The position numbers and the translations under genes were made by a program. Under the pieces are notes generated by a model. It had not been told where the DNA came from. It saw only the letters and a list, made by a program, of their open reading frames with translations, and did no database searches. From Hyphodiscus hymeniophilus (taxonomy: Eukaryota; Ascomycota; Leotiomycetes; Helotiales; Hyphodiscaceae): a DNA stretch of 64,000 nt. Numbering within the stretch: position 1 is the stretch's first letter; each line of letters opens with the position of its first letter. The stretch covers positions 1,488,001 through 1,552,000 of the forward strand of contig VNKQ01000008.1 in NCBI GenBank assembly GCA_016508695.1. The letters are read 5' to 3'. Of the stretch, positions 46,006-58,400 are shown in pieces.

Positions 46006-48354
46006 ATGATGCGACGTTTCAGGAAAGTTTTTATCTCGAATTCTACCAGCTTATTCCTCCTATGTTCTAACCGAACACAGTCTCAACGCGATCTTGCGCT
46101 CACAGTTCCAATCAACTTTGTCACGGTTCCTGGAGTATATTTCTCAGCAGCCTGTTTCCCGACGCCGAACGATGAAGATGATGATTTGGAAGATTGTCTC
46201 GACAACTTGCTTGCTGTCGGTTTCCGGCGGTTCGAGATCGATCTGTATTGGGATGAAAATCCCCAACTATGGAGTTTTTGCCCAGTCGCCATACCTTCTA
46301 ACATCTCCTCTTCCACAGAAGGAAGTGAAACCACGAGCATATCTACGAACAGAGCTCAACTAGCGACATCTAGTGTTTCAGCCACGGCCCCAGTTACTTC
46401 CTCTCGAATCAGCGCACGACAAGACAATTCCGGATTTCTCTCGTCAGCTATCCTCTCTACATCAGATTCCGATAGTAGCTCAACCATAACCCCCCCCGCT
46501 TCCACAGGGTCTGCACTTGCAACGGCTGCTGCATCGTCCTTAGGCTACGATCTTCCAGCATCTTCGTCTATTCCTAGTGACGACCATGATCCATTGATCA
46601 ATATTGGACCGTATATATGCACCACCAATTACACCCTGTCCACTTTTACCAGCCAGCTATCGAGTTTCATACAGAACACGCAGGACAATATTCATGCCCA
46701 GATCATTTACGTCATTATCAACATACATGCGGCGAGTTCTGATTCGTTTCCTACTTCGCCTGCTCCGTTGCCAACGGTCCTTCCCTCGCTACAGAATCTC
46801 ATCAGCTCCCAGTTTAACGCCGAACTCTCTTCGTACCTTTATACACCCACAGACCTTCGATCAGATCGGGCAAATCTTAATAGCTCTTGGTATAGCGTTC
46901 CCGGATTATATCGCCCAGAGGTTGGCTACTATGAAACGAACTCTACCCAGCGTAAGCCACCACTGAGGATATAAAAATCCAATCTCCAATTCCTATTTCC
47001 TCATGTTTGAATCCGTCAAAGAATCCCGAGGTATTCAGTGCTGACATGCTGGCCAGATGGAATCGTGACATCCGAAGACGGGTGGCCGACCAGCTATTCC
47101 GTCGAATTTACAAAAGGAAGACGATTGCTACTAGGTTGGGGGTCAGTAGATCCACAGATGTCTGGATACAATTTCACAGGAGATGAAGCAAATGTTTTCC
47201 CAAGCGGATACATACAAGACCTTCAATCCAACCTGACTAGCAGCTCCAGTCAGCTAACAAGCCGGTGCTTTTTTCGAAGTGATGCGGACAACTTATCTAT
47301 ATCACATATTAATTCATCATGGGCCACCAATGCCAACGTCCCAGGGTTTGTCTACCCTGTATCGACGACATCAGACATCACATCCCTTCTCAACCTGACC
47401 ACGAACACGACGAATTGTGGAATAACGTCCATTCTCAACACTACACTTCTGAATAGCACTGCACACAATGATCCTCTACTGTATAAAGACTATGCGTAAG
47501 TCAACTAATATTATTTGGTTGCTTCCAGATTGTCAAATCCCTAAAATATCCAGGCAATTGAGCCGGTTGACTGCCGAATACCAACCTTCATCTTATGAAA
47601 TCTCCTCGGCTCGACAACTACTTCAAGTACTCATAATCGTATTCGTACTAATTTGCTCAACAGGTATGCGACAATATGGTCCTGGGCACCTGGGGAGCCA
47701 AAGAACTCCTCATCCGATACCTCAGACTCGCTCTTCCGCTGCGCAACATCCAACATCAACCTGTCGGGTCGCTGGATGGTAAGCGATTGTTCACAAAAAT
47801 ACTACGCAGCCTGCCGGGCTCCTAGTCAACCCTATAACTGGACAATCGCAACCTACGCAGTCTCCTATTCCTACGCTTCCCAGTCATGCCCGGACGATTA
47901 TTCTTTCAACGCTCCGAGAACGGCATTGGAAAATAGCTATTTGACCCAAGCGATAAGAGGGTCTCGTCGCGACTACGATGGCCATGGAGTCTGGATTGAT
48001 TTCAACAGTCTGGACTATAAGACCTGTTGGGTTAGTGGAGGCCCGAACGCCACGTGTCCGTATAAGGTTGAAGTCAATCATGCCGATGACTTGAGGCATA
48101 AGACTGTTTTGGTAAGCATAGTTTTCATTTACTCATGCTTCAACACTCTATGGCTAGCAATACACAAACATTGCTCCTTACTGAGCTGCATGCTAATATA
48201 TCTTGTATCACAGGTTCCGGCATTGGCTGCGCTCATTGTATTGATCATCACTTCTTTGACCATATTGGTCAAGTTTGCCGGGTTTAGGAGTACGAGGAAA
48301 AGTTCTCGGAAAAGGGCCAATAAAGGTCTTATTTATGACGGTGTGCCATCTTGA
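46006..48354 (+). CDS. MTC6: Mtc6, maintenance of telomere capping protein 6
   Basis: Five exons: 46006-46026, 46081-46951, 47039-47495, 47664-48111 and 48214-48354, 645 aa. Family blocks are LTVPINFVTVPGVYFSAACF, LEDCLDNLLAVGFRRFEIDL, GRRLLLGWGSVDPQMS, YATIWSWAPGEPKN and CWVSGGPNATCPY. Exon 5 encodes the C-terminal membrane helix (VPALAALIVLIITSLTILV) and a basic tail. There are many N-glycosylation sequons and a Ser/Thr-rich segment, so most of the protein is lumenal or extracellular. The seven-codon first exon is inferred from a 54-nt intron with a good CTAAC branch site. Reading through is also possible. The third intron (168 nt) may hide a micro-exon. The molecular function is poorly understood. 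Confidence 0.85.
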
Positions 48355-48809
48355 TGGCCTTTCATATACTAGTAACTGTAATGATACTCAGTTGAACAAA
48401 AGAGCCTCCATTAGAGCTGCTGGCGTTTGGATTCAGGTTGTGGAGGTGCTTGACAGTGGCTGACTGGATTTCTTGGTAGTGTGGAGAGTTAAAGTGTAAG
48501 ATAAGTCTTGGCTGTACATGTCATGTATCACATCATTCTTCTGTGATGCTCTTATACCATCAGCTTTCGGGGAGTTTATTTCGTGCAAGGACTGAACAGT
48601 TAAAGATCGTTCGAACGAAAAAAGAATTTCGAACATGATCGAAGAGACATTGCCCAAAAAAAAAACGAAGGATTTGGTTCCTTGAAATTTCCAATTACTC
48701 CCGCCTATGAACACTACAATTGCGCCATTCCTTGAACTGCCTTCGATTTATGTATCCCGTTCTGACGCCGATGCCAAGACCAAGCCCTCTGAGTAAACCA
48801 CAGCAAGTT
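48355..48809. other. convergent intergenic region
   Basis: 3' ends of MTC6 and the next minus gene. Nothing else seen. Confidence 0.5.
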
Positions 48810-50002
48810 TTAATGATGAACTCCAGTGCCGACATCATTCTCGCTAACAACACTACCAACCTCAGTCCATGAATCAGGTGTAACGAATCCATCCCCATCC
48901 ATGCTCATAACATCGGCGTCGCTTGTGGCACCGCTTCGAGGAGCCCAGACATTCTCGCCAGAATCGGCAATTGACATTGAATCTGTAGGTGTAATATCTC
49001 CCGGCACAGACTCTGGTGGATCGCTGAAGAGTGGTGAGCTTGGGACTGGTACAGTCTCTTGTTGAGGAGTAACAGCGCCGGGTGTAGCAGGGAGAGGAGA
49101 GTAGAAACTCTGATTCGCATCTGCCCAAGCGTGGATAGAGGCATAAGCTGAATCTTCCCGAGGAGACATGTTGGTGAAGCTCAGGCTCTCATGAGACTCT
49201 TCCATCATGGGGTACGAGACGGGTGGATCAGGAACGGCGTCAGAGGTGTCAATCAATTGTGGCTCCATCGTAGCTGTGGTAGAGGGAGATGAGACAGGGC
49301 GTGGACTGGCGCAGTATAGGTCTTCCGATTCTTCCGATGGTTCGGGAGACATGAGACTAATATCTACAGCTCGCTGCTCATCCATGTCGATGTTGTTCTC
49401 ATCCGCAAAGGGGTTGGCGTAGACAGATCCTCTGTTCAATCCCTTCATACCACGTTGTCGTAATCCTTGCTCAGCCTCGCTCACATCTGCGCCTGTATTG
49501 TAGACAAAAGTTCCCTTCTCAGCCGAATGATCTGCTTGTAGAAAATCATCAAAGCTCGATCCTTGACTCTTATTCCTCGGCCTCTTCTCATTTTCACTGC
49601 TTGCTTCCCGCAGTTTTCGATCTTTGGCCTGTTTCTCTAAATGTACGGCGTTCCAGTACATCAGTTCTTCTCGCTGGCGTCTCTTGGATTCCTCATCTGC
49701 GTCAACGCCAGGAGCGACGCCGCTTTGCATGAATCCTTCTGCATCTTCAGGACGGTTGAAGCGGGGCTGTTGGGATTGGGGGTTTTGGGATTGGGGGTTG
49801 ATCTCGTCGCCGAGGCTGTGGAGGGCGACGGCTATCCTTCGGCGGACATCTTCTGCGAACTGGCGGGCTTGAGGGGACTCGTAGACTGCAATTGCAGCCT
49901 TGTGTATCGTCAGTATCCTCACATGCAGGAAATGGTTTCAATGCTTACAGCGACCGCCACTGATATTACAACTATCCCGGCTGCAACCTGGTGGTTAGGC
50001 AT
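48810..50002 (-). CDS. N-terminally membrane-anchored hypothetical protein, 380 aa
   Basis: Exons 50002-49949 and 49898-48810, with a 50-nt intron. Exon 1 encodes a hydrophobic anchor (MPNHQVAAGIVVISVAVA) and the join continues AAIAVYESPQARQFAEDVRR. A conserved-looking helical part (RRRIAVALHSLGDEI) leads to a charged helix (EELMYWNAVHLEKQAKDRKL) and RGSVYANPFADEN. The rest is acidic, Ser/Pro-rich and disordered. I recall uncharacterised fungal proteins with this layout but no function. It is probably a signal-anchored protein with a long cytoplasmic disordered tail. Confidence 0.75.
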
Positions 50003-51562
50003 TGTATCTCTTCAACAGTGGTGGATATAGAAATGGTAGGAAGTATATATGGGATAGAGAGGAGAAGAGAGTCGTATGAAGGATAGATCGTAGGAGCTCG
50101 CACACGAAGCTCTATTCGCACCACTTGCGCGTACCGCCACCTGCCTAGCAGGGTTTCATGATCTGCCGCCTATCAAGTCATGGGGATTGTCGGACTGTGG
50201 CTGACCTTTAAGAGCGACGGCTGGCATATTGACAGCTGCCTATGAAATTGTCGTGATTGAAGGAAGAAGGGATAGGAGTTATGTAGGATATCTAGGAACG
50301 TGTGAATGCGGCCTACGACGACGTTGGTTGTGAGGCTCAACTCGTCATCGGATTTGCCCCGCCGGGCCTTATCGGGGATAAGGCAGCCTCGCGATGGTAG
50401 GGGTGGAATTTGTACTTTTGATATAATCTGTGGCTGTCAGTTCTGGGCTCGTCAATTTGTGATGATTGTCATCTTTATCTTGAGTCTTGGAAAAAGGAAC
50501 GTAACGCGGCTAGTTACATATCTAGTCCTTATATCTAGTCCTTCAAAATCCTACCGCAACTGCTAGTCCTGCTGTCTGACTCGAGAACCGAGAACCGAGA
50601 TAAGCTATAATAGATAGACTGCTGGTTTTGAATCCGGACTTCGGTTTTTTTGTTAATCTAGGTCTCCTACCTACTGCAACCTCAAGGAGTAGAGGACACA
50701 AAGAGCATCGCAGTCAAGCAGGTTTTGTCCAGGTGACTGCTACTCACAGTTTCATACCTAGAACTTCGGTCCAAGTAGAGTCACGTGTTGCACATCGCAC
50801 TTCCGTTTCCGTATCCTGACGCATTTGGCTCAAAATACTTCAATACCACGACAGAGCTCAAACAGTTCATAAGCTCGGCCTTTGTAAGTTTGTATTCTCT
50901 TTCCATCGCCCATCCTTAAACCCGTCGGCCGAGAAAACCATACCTCTCCTTAACCCCATCTCTCCTTACAAACTCAGCTTCTTTCCAAATCCTTTCGCTT
51001 TCCTTCAAACAACTATGTCTCTGACAAATCCATACGCAATCAGTACACCCACTGAGGTGGTGGTTTCTCGTTCCGGTTAAGGTATTAGGCGAAACCAACC
51101 ACCCCACTCTTGAGCTTAATATGTGGAATCATACACATTAAATCAAAACTTCAATACAGATGCGGCCGAGACTCGCCGAATCACGTTTGTCCGACCGAGG
51201 ATGGTGCAACGCCTGTATTAGGACTGCGAAGCCGCAGATTGTCACTATTAGTCTTTTCTTTATCAGCTTTACTCTGCGGTAACTTTAAACTCTGGCAACG
51301 AAACTCCTTATCACGGATTTTGGCTCAGATAGGCAACACTACTCGAGTAACGCCCAAAAGCTCGTTATTACGAGATACTAGCTGCTTAACTCCGTACCAT
51401 CAAAATAATGCAATACGGAATGCATATGTCGAGCCGCCTGATGGAGAAAGCGCATTGATTATTAGACCCTTTTAAGCTATCCTTTTCCCTTCACAACTTA
51501 TCTGGCTGGTTGTTCTCGATCTACATATTCACTCACAAGGAGACTCGTTTTCCTTTCAAAGC
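50003..51562. other. gene-poor interval
   Basis: About 1.6 kb without a supportable gene. Small direct repeats (TATCTAGTCCTT twice near 50518-50543, GAGAACC near 50581-50600) occur. The right end must hold the monooxygenase promoter. Confidence 0.45.
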
Positions 51563-53212
51563 ATGGTACCAATAGGAGTGGCTCCCATTCTGCCGGACTC
51601 GGTTCCTGTTCTCGTGATAGGCGCCGGTCCCGTTGGTCTCTCTCTCGCAATCGAACTTCGCCTTCATGATATCGATGTCCTAGTCGTAGAACGCAGCTTG
51701 GAGATTGTGGATGGACATCCCAAGGGGCGTGGGAATGACCTGCGCACCCTCGAGGCATATCGGCGATGGGGAGTGAGCAATGAGTTGCGCAGTCTGGCCT
51801 GGCAGACCCGTAATCCAGATCAAAAAGTCATCATCACGGAATCGATCATTCAACCACCGCTGGGAGCTTATCCACTTCAATATGGCCGGCATGCTGATGA
51901 GTCTCGTGACTATGCTGCCGAGCCCTCGCTCAGCGTTCCCCAACCTATCTTGATGCGCGTCCTTCAAAAGCGGGCTCTTGAACTGGGAGCACAGATATTT
52001 CGAGGCTGGGAAGCTGTATCCATTCAGCAAGACAGTCAACGTGCCGTGACTGAATTCAAGTCTCCTACCGGTGTGCTTCATCGCGTCTCCTCGACTTTTG
52101 TGATCGGCTGTGACGGTCCATCCAGTTTGGTGCGCAAAGCAGCCGGGATCGTGCAGAAAGGTGTCGATCCAGTGGTTCGGGCGATGAGCTATGTTGTCCG
52201 TAGTGAAGGGTACAAGATCGGAGATCTGATAAGCTCCCCAGCGCACGATTCATTGGCCTTTTTGATGGTGTTAAGCCAAAAGGTGTGTACCGTCATCAGT
52301 ATTCCTGATGACGAGCACTGGGGTTTCGGTTTCCACGTCGCAGATGATGCCCCAAATCCATCGGAGGAAGAGATTCAAAGGGTCGGTCAAGATGTTCTTG
52401 GAGCAAAAGTACCGCTCCAAGTCATCAGTTCATCTTCATACCGTGTATTCAGTCGAGTAGCCGAATCATATCGCACGGGTCGCTTATTCGTAGCTGGGGA
52501 CGCGGCTCACTTGTGTCCTCCGACGGGAGGACATAATATGAATGTCGGGATTGGAGATGCCGTCAACCTTGGGTGGAAGATCGCCGCTGTTTTGAAAGGC
52601 TGGGGCGTTGAGAAGCTCTTGGAGAGCTATGATCTTGAACGCCGTCCTGTGGGAAATCGTGTCACCGGTTCAGCGATGAATAACAGTTACTCGATGGCCA
52701 AGTCAGCAGAAACATTTGCCCATCTGCCCCCACTTGAGGAGGACACAAGTCCGGAAGAGCGCTTTCAGAGAGGAGACATTGCCTATCAGATCACCTTCGC
52801 TCAATGGAATAGCTATGGCGTCGTCCTGGGTCAGCGTTACGATGAGTCTCCACTCACGATCCAGGACGATTGGATGGCACCGTCTTATAGTGGTACAGAA
52901 TACTGGAACCACGCATGCCCTGGACATCGTGCACCGCATTTGTGGCTTAGTGACGGATCACCATTGCTCGATCACTTGGGGACAGAGTTTACATTGTTGG
53001 ACATAGAGGCGCCAGAAGAACAGGTCTCACGTCTCCGAAATGCTGCCGATAAAGTTGGGCTTCCTCTCAGGCATTTGAAACTTCCGGCAGAGATCGCGAG
53101 GAGCAAGTATCCTGCTCGGTTGACTCTGATCAGGCCGGATCAGTATATATCGTGGCAGGGAGATTATTGCGAGGACGCACTTTCGATCGTTAATAAAATT
53201 AAAGGTAGATGA
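51563..53212 (+). CDS. FAD-dependent aromatic-ring monooxygenase (group A), intronless
   Basis: A single exon gives 549 aa. Motifs: dinucleotide-binding VLVIGAGPVGLSLAIELRLH near the N-terminus, the DG motif VIGCDGPSSLVRKAAG, and the GD motif GRLFVAGDAAHLCPPTGGHN followed by MNVGIGDAVNLGWKIAAVLK. A C-terminal thioredoxin-like part (LGTEFTLLDIEA) is typical of the PheA/TfdB phenol-hydroxylase-like family. It hydroxylates an aromatic or polyketide substrate with NAD(P)H and O2. The substrate is unknown and no biosynthetic core gene lies nearby. Lack of introns over 1.65 kb sets it apart from most neighbours and leaves bacterial transfer possible, though not shown. Confidence 0.92.
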   Translation: MVPIGVAPILPDSVPVLVIGAGPVGLSLAIELRLHDIDVLVVERSLEIVDGHPKGRGNDLRTLEAYRRWGVSNELRSLAWQTRNPDQKVIITESIIQPPLGAYPLQYGRHADESRDYAAEPSLSVPQPILMRVLQKRALELGAQIFRGWEAVSIQQDSQRAVTEFKSPTGVLHRVSSTFVIGCDGPSSLVRKAAGIVQKGVDPVVRAMSYVVRSEGYKIGDLISSPAHDSLAFLMVLSQKVCTVISIPDDEHWGFGFHVADDAPNPSEEEIQRVGQDVLGAKVPLQVISSSSYRVFSRVAESYRTGRLFVAGDAAHLCPPTGGHNMNVGIGDAVNLGWKIAAVLKGWGVEKLLESYDLERRPVGNRVTGSAMNNSYSMAKSAETFAHLPPLEEDTSPEERFQRGDIAYQITFAQWNSYGVVLGQRYDESPLTIQDDWMAPSYSGTEYWNHACPGHRAPHLWLSDGSPLLDHLGTEFTLLDIEAPEEQVSRLRNAADKVGLPLRHLKLPAEIARSKYPARLTLIRPDQYISWQGDYCEDALSIVNKIKGR

Positions 53213-54036
53213 ATTGCCATAATTATGCGAGCTTTTCATCTATGAAAATTCTCATGAATACCAAACCTACATCAGTTCGGAGCTCTTGAGGTTAGAAGAG
53301 GGACTGTTGATTCCGTTCTTTCGTCTGGAGAAACTCTCTGAGGTACCATAATCAGCTAATAAAGCTCGTCAGCATATAACCAAGTCGAGTGTAAGCGTGG
53401 TTCGCCAGTCAGAGACAAGTTTAGGGGCATATTATGCCTCAGAAAAATTGCCTTTTTTACATTGCTTTATTTGGCCTAATCTCAACTTCATACCAACGAG
53501 GAATCAATGGCAGCGGTGTTTCTTTTGAGTTCGTTTCCGGTGGTGTAAAATACAGAGCTGTTTTGGCATATGAATCCGCACGAAAAGGCGAGACCTGGGT
53601 CAAGGTCTGACGATAAACCACTAACTGTGTGAAAGGAAAAATCGAGTAATCAACTGTCTGCAGTCAGAATTTGTTGGCCAACTCTGCTATATTGAAAGGA
53701 AGACACCGAGATTCGGATGGCCTTGATGAACTTGATAGATATTGGAATGATAGACATGGCGTCGTGGGAAGGAGTACGTAAAAGCATGAGGGTGTAAAGA
53801 CAAAAGGGCTCAGGGAATTGTAGGGCACATAGGTAAATTGGAGGCGCTCGTATGCGTGCATCGTAGGTCTTCTGAGCGACCTGCGCCTTTGAGCAGGAAC
53901 GCAAGAACCGAAAATCTGGAGACCGTCAACCTCAAAGTGATGATTGTGACTTGCAATTCACACATGCTTGATTGGTATCCGCAAATCCGTTCCAAAGCGC
54001 CGGCAATGCTTTTATGCCAAAAGTGGCCACAGCGCT
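53213..54036. other. convergent intergenic region
   Basis: 3' ends of the monooxygenase and the BSP gene. Short frames without motifs. Confidence 0.5.
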
Positions 54037-54957
54037 TCACACTACGCCAGTCGACGAATCCTTCTCATCCTCTTTAAGTGTTGCTGTCGGCTTAGCATTT
54101 GCTTCATCCCTCTCCACCAGAACACACTCATCATCTTTTTCCTTCTCCACAGCCGTGGCATAATCACCCCAAAGCTGCTCAACTGGTCTTCCGCAGAGTT
54201 CCGTCCAGAACTTTTTCTCATCATACCTGACAATCCTTAACTTTTCATTCATCCTCCTGATCAGGCCCTCACCAAACCTGTTCTCAAGATACTCCAAAAA
54301 GTATCCAGTATGCTGATATCCAGCATCCCATTTCCCACCCGCCTCTTTCTTCCAATGGGGAGGACTCAGCTTCGCATTCAGTCTCACCCAATCGGCAATT
54401 CCCTCTATCAGGCCTCCAGGGCATGTCCCAAATGCGTTATATTGATAGCAATGCACCATTTCGTGAGTTAGGACGCCCATTATCTCGTCTGTTCTCCGGG
54501 AGAAGGCAATGTTATTATGGATGTAGTCGAGTGAAAAGTGTATTTCTTTGTGATCGGAGTCGAGGTCGCTGCCTGTTGTATAGGCCACGCCTGGCATGGA
54601 TCGCAGTACGAGTGTGACTGAGCGGGTGGGTGGGACGGTCGTTGTGGGGGAGTTTGGGGATTTGTAGAGAAAATTGAGCACACTTTTGACTGCTGTTGCA
54701 AGGGCATCGGAAGCGATTACTGCGACGAGGAAGCTTTGCGCTCCTGCATGCTTGAGGTCACGAATCTCGAGCCGGAGAGTAGGGAGGGTGAACGTTGACG
54801 TGGGGGCTGTCTTAGATCCTTTCAACTCTGGTCTTGAAGGGTCTTGGGAAGGTGGCGGGAGCGGAGTTGGAATTGGAGTTTCAGATACTTTTGAAGAGGA
54901 TATAGGAAGCATGAACACCAAAGGAGGAACTGGAGTCGTTGCTGGTAGTTCAGTCAT
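54037..54957 (-). CDS. basic secretory protein (BSP) family metallopeptidase-like
   Basis: A single exon gives 306 aa from MTELPATTPV. A Met 29 codons upstream is in frame but less likely. After a Pro-rich leader the BSP domain has LRLEIRDLKHAGAQSFLVAV and MPGVAYTTG, then IHFSLDYIH. A zinc-binding HEMVH follows in GVLTHEMVHCYQYN, then GGLIEGIADWVRLNAKLSPP and GYFLEYLENRFGEGLIRRMN. This is the plant PR17/BSP-like family, probable metallopeptidases. No signal peptide is evident, so the plant-style secretion is not supported here. The C-terminus is charged and low-complexity. Divergent from STU1. Confidence 0.87.
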   Translation of the reverse strand: MTELPATTPVPPLVFMLPISSSKVSETPIPTPLPPPSQDPSRPELKGSKTAPTSTFTLPTLRLEIRDLKHAGAQSFLVAVIASDALATAVKSVLNFLYKSPNSPTTTVPPTRSVTLVLRSMPGVAYTTGSDLDSDHKEIHFSLDYIHNNIAFSRRTDEIMGVLTHEMVHCYQYNAFGTCPGGLIEGIADWVRLNAKLSPPHWKKEAGGKWDAGYQHTGYFLEYLENRFGEGLIRRMNEKLRIVRYDEKKFWTELCGRPVEQLWGDYATAVEKEKDDECVLVERDEANAKPTATLKEDEKDSSTGVV

Positions 54958-55443
54958 CGTAGAACGAGGGTCACTAAGTCGGCGCGCAGACAAAAGGTGG
55001 TAAAAACGAAAGTGCGTGTAGAGGAATGAGTCGCACTTCTGCAATAGAACTGCCCACTCTTAGCAAACACGGAGAAGATATTTCAACTTTGATACTCGGA
55101 TTGTGCCCTCTTGTGTCTTTCAGGAAGTGGTCTCGAAATCGGAGTCTCGCGTCTCCTTGCAGGTCTAGCGCAAGGAGAGGTGGGTCCTCGCGTCAACCAC
55201 GATATTGTATCTATTGTTTACAACCGGTCCCGAAATCCCTCCAAGTTCTATTTCGTTCTTCCTCACGCCAAACTTTGGAGGCAGACCTCCCTCTCGGTAC
55301 TTTCCCTGGCTACTTGGACATCCAGACCCATCCGACTTTCTGCGTCGTCACACAAGCTTGCGCTGGTAATCTCCTTACCTTTACATCCCGGCTGAAAACG
55401 CATCAACAGCCACAACACCGTAACTCAACCTCCTACCTCCAAG
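54958..55443. promoter_or_regulatory. divergent BSP/STU1 upstream region
   Basis: 486 bp between divergent starts. No gene and no clear core element. The leader just before STU1 is CA-rich. Confidence 0.4.
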
Positions 55444-58400
55444 ATGGGCGAAAAGACTACCGAAGAGCAAGTCGCAAACTTGTTGGCAATATTACGAACC
55501 GATGCATCAACCGATGCGAAAGTACATCAAATCAACAATGTCAAGTCCGGTATCAAACAAAACAATGTGCCGGAAGTCTGTGTCCTTCCCCTCTTTGAGG
55601 CGACGCGCATCTCGATGACATCGCCCCACGCTGCGATTGCCAATGCTGGGTTCTCTACTCTCAACCATCTCCTCACACGATTGTCGCGACAAGAGCCGAA
55701 ATATGTTGTCAAGGAGGCTGGACGGACGCTACCATTGGTAATCGAGAAGATGGGAGATCTGAAGGAGAAATACAGACAACTTGCCGCACAATGCTTGACA
55801 ACATTTTGGAAGGCTGCACCATTGGATGTAGAGAGAATTGTCAAGAATGTTGGGCTGATTGGGAAGAACTCCAGGATGAAGGAAGCTAACATGAATTGGT
55901 TGGTACAGGTGTGTATCACTATAGTGTTTCTTTAACGGGAGTGGTACTTACTCGATATAGATGCATCAAGAAAACGGCATGCCTTTCAAAGCCTTTGTTA
56001 CGACGCTTATGGACTTGCTCGAGGACGCAGACGGAATGGTCAGAGATACAGCGAGGAATGCAGTAATTGAGCTTTTCAAGTGAGCGTATAGGCGGTGCTT
56101 GAGTTTACATGAGCTGATCTGTCCAGAAATGCGCCCAATGCAGCGAAATCCGACTTGAAGAAGCAGTTGAAGAACTTCAATGTCCGCCCAACAATTGTAT
56201 CCGCCATCACCGCCCACCTTGGCCCAGGAGGTCCTCCAGAGCATGAACCTGATCCAGTTGAGGCACCACGGCCACGTCTTGCCAACAGTGTGTCTTCGAT
56301 ATCTAGTGTTAGACCCTCGACCCCTGTGGTAGAAGCCAAGGTTGAGCATGTTGATCCATCATACGTCAACACTCAGAGAGAACTTGAGGATACGCTTAAG
56401 GACATGCACCCGTACTTTGAAGGCAAGGAGTCAGAGGGGAACTGGTTGAAGCGAGAGGAAAGCTGCACCAAGCTACGGCGACTGAACGCCGGTAACGCTC
56501 CTAGTGATTTTCACGACGCTTTCCTCGCTGGCATTAAGAGTCTTTTAGACGGCATTCTCAAGGCTGTCAATTCGCTCAGAACGAGTTTGTCCAAAGAAGG
56601 ATGCAGTGTTGTCCAAGAAATCGTGAGGACTGCTGGCCCAGGACTTGATCCAATGGTTGAGATCCTGCTACAAAATTTGATCAAGCTTTGTGGTGGTACG
56701 AAGAAGATCAGTTCTCAGCAAGGAAATATCACGGTTGATACGATCATCAGCATGGTGTCATACAACCTTCGGATTATGCAGCACATCTGGTCAGCCTGTC
56801 AAGACAAAAATGTACAGCCTAGAACATACGCTACTGGCTGGCTCAAGACCGTTTTGAAGAAGGAAGCGCACCATAAAAGTCACGTCGAGCACACCGGAGG
56901 TCTCGATTTGATAGAGAAATGTCTCAAAAAGGGACTCGCAGACGCAAATCCGGGAGTGCGTGAGAACATGAGATCAACATTTTGGACATTCAATCAAATT
57001 TGGCCGGCCAAAGCAGATGCGTAAGTCAATTGCAGTATAATGTGTGTAGGATGCTAATTAGTATCAGTATCATGGCAACACTTGACGCGACCCAACAAAG
57101 GCTCTTAGAAAACGCCCCTGATAATCCAAATTCGCCCAAGAAAGCCGATGCTGTCGCAGCTCGGCCCGGCTTGGGATTCTCAAAAAGCACTACTGGACCT
57201 CCAAAGCCATCTCTGAGAGAGACCATGCTGGCACAGAAGAAAGCCGCCATGGCGAACAAGAACTTGCCAGTTCGGCCCGGCTCAGCGATGTCAACCTTCT
57301 CACCAATGTGCACCGTGTCGTCCTCATCAACAGCGTCAACCGCCTCAAACAATTCGTCAACCTCAGAAGCAGCTCCCATACGAGCACGCCATGAATCTTC
57401 GACGGCAGTATCACACGGCGGCCTCTCAGTGGCACCAATGCGACCAACGAAGTTTCGACGTCCTGAATTGGCAGCAAGACCTGCCACAGCAGGTCCTTAT
57501 TCTGTGCGAAGGCCTGGCCATGGGCCAACCAATAGCGAATCTAACATTAGCCCGTCAACCTCCAGACCATTGAAATCACGGACTACCAGCGTCAGCAGTA
57601 CAAGTCCTCCGAAGAAGCCTCCTACCAGACCGAATACCAGCCACTCGAGTTATACCAGTCAGTCAAGTCACACGAGCCCATCGAAAAGCACTATCAATAG
57701 AGTCGCGCCTTCACCTCGAACGAGTCCAGCGAAGGCCAAGTCGATGGCTAATCTTGACTGCTCGAGTCCTTCGAAAGCTGATGAAGACTTTACAATGGTG
57801 ATGCCGACTTTGTCGGAAATAAAGCCGCCGCCTCCCCAGAGTGTATCTCAAACCATCGACTCCTCAGACGATGATGACATAGTGACACCTCTGAAGCCAT
57901 TGAAGGTGTATGAAGACCCCTTCTCAAGCACAGATGATCAAACTACACCTCGACCTATGGTCAGTGTCACCGTTCTGGAAGAAGTCCCTGTGAATGAAGA
58001 CGCCATGAATCTTGTCCAAAGTAGTCCCACAAATGAAGAGCCAGTCAAAGCCCCACCGATGCAGAGCTCGAGACTACTCGATAGTGGCATCACAAAGATC
58101 AAAGCCAAGTCTCTTGACGTCCATGGCTTCCGCAAACTTCAAGGTATGATCAGAGATAACAAAGCTGGATTCCCAGAAGACAAGTTTGACGCCTTGATAC
58201 TTGGTCTGTTTGAGTACCTCGAGGCACCGCTCTCTGCCCTGTCGCCCGAAAAGGTCCAGGACGTCAAAGCCCAGATCCTAGCGACGATCAAGCTTATGTA
58301 CAAGAAAGATCGTGATTCCTTCAGAGCCCATGTCCCCAAAGGTCTTGAATCACTCCTCGCAACTCGTAGCTGCTACGATGCTCGCGCACATATTGTGTCT

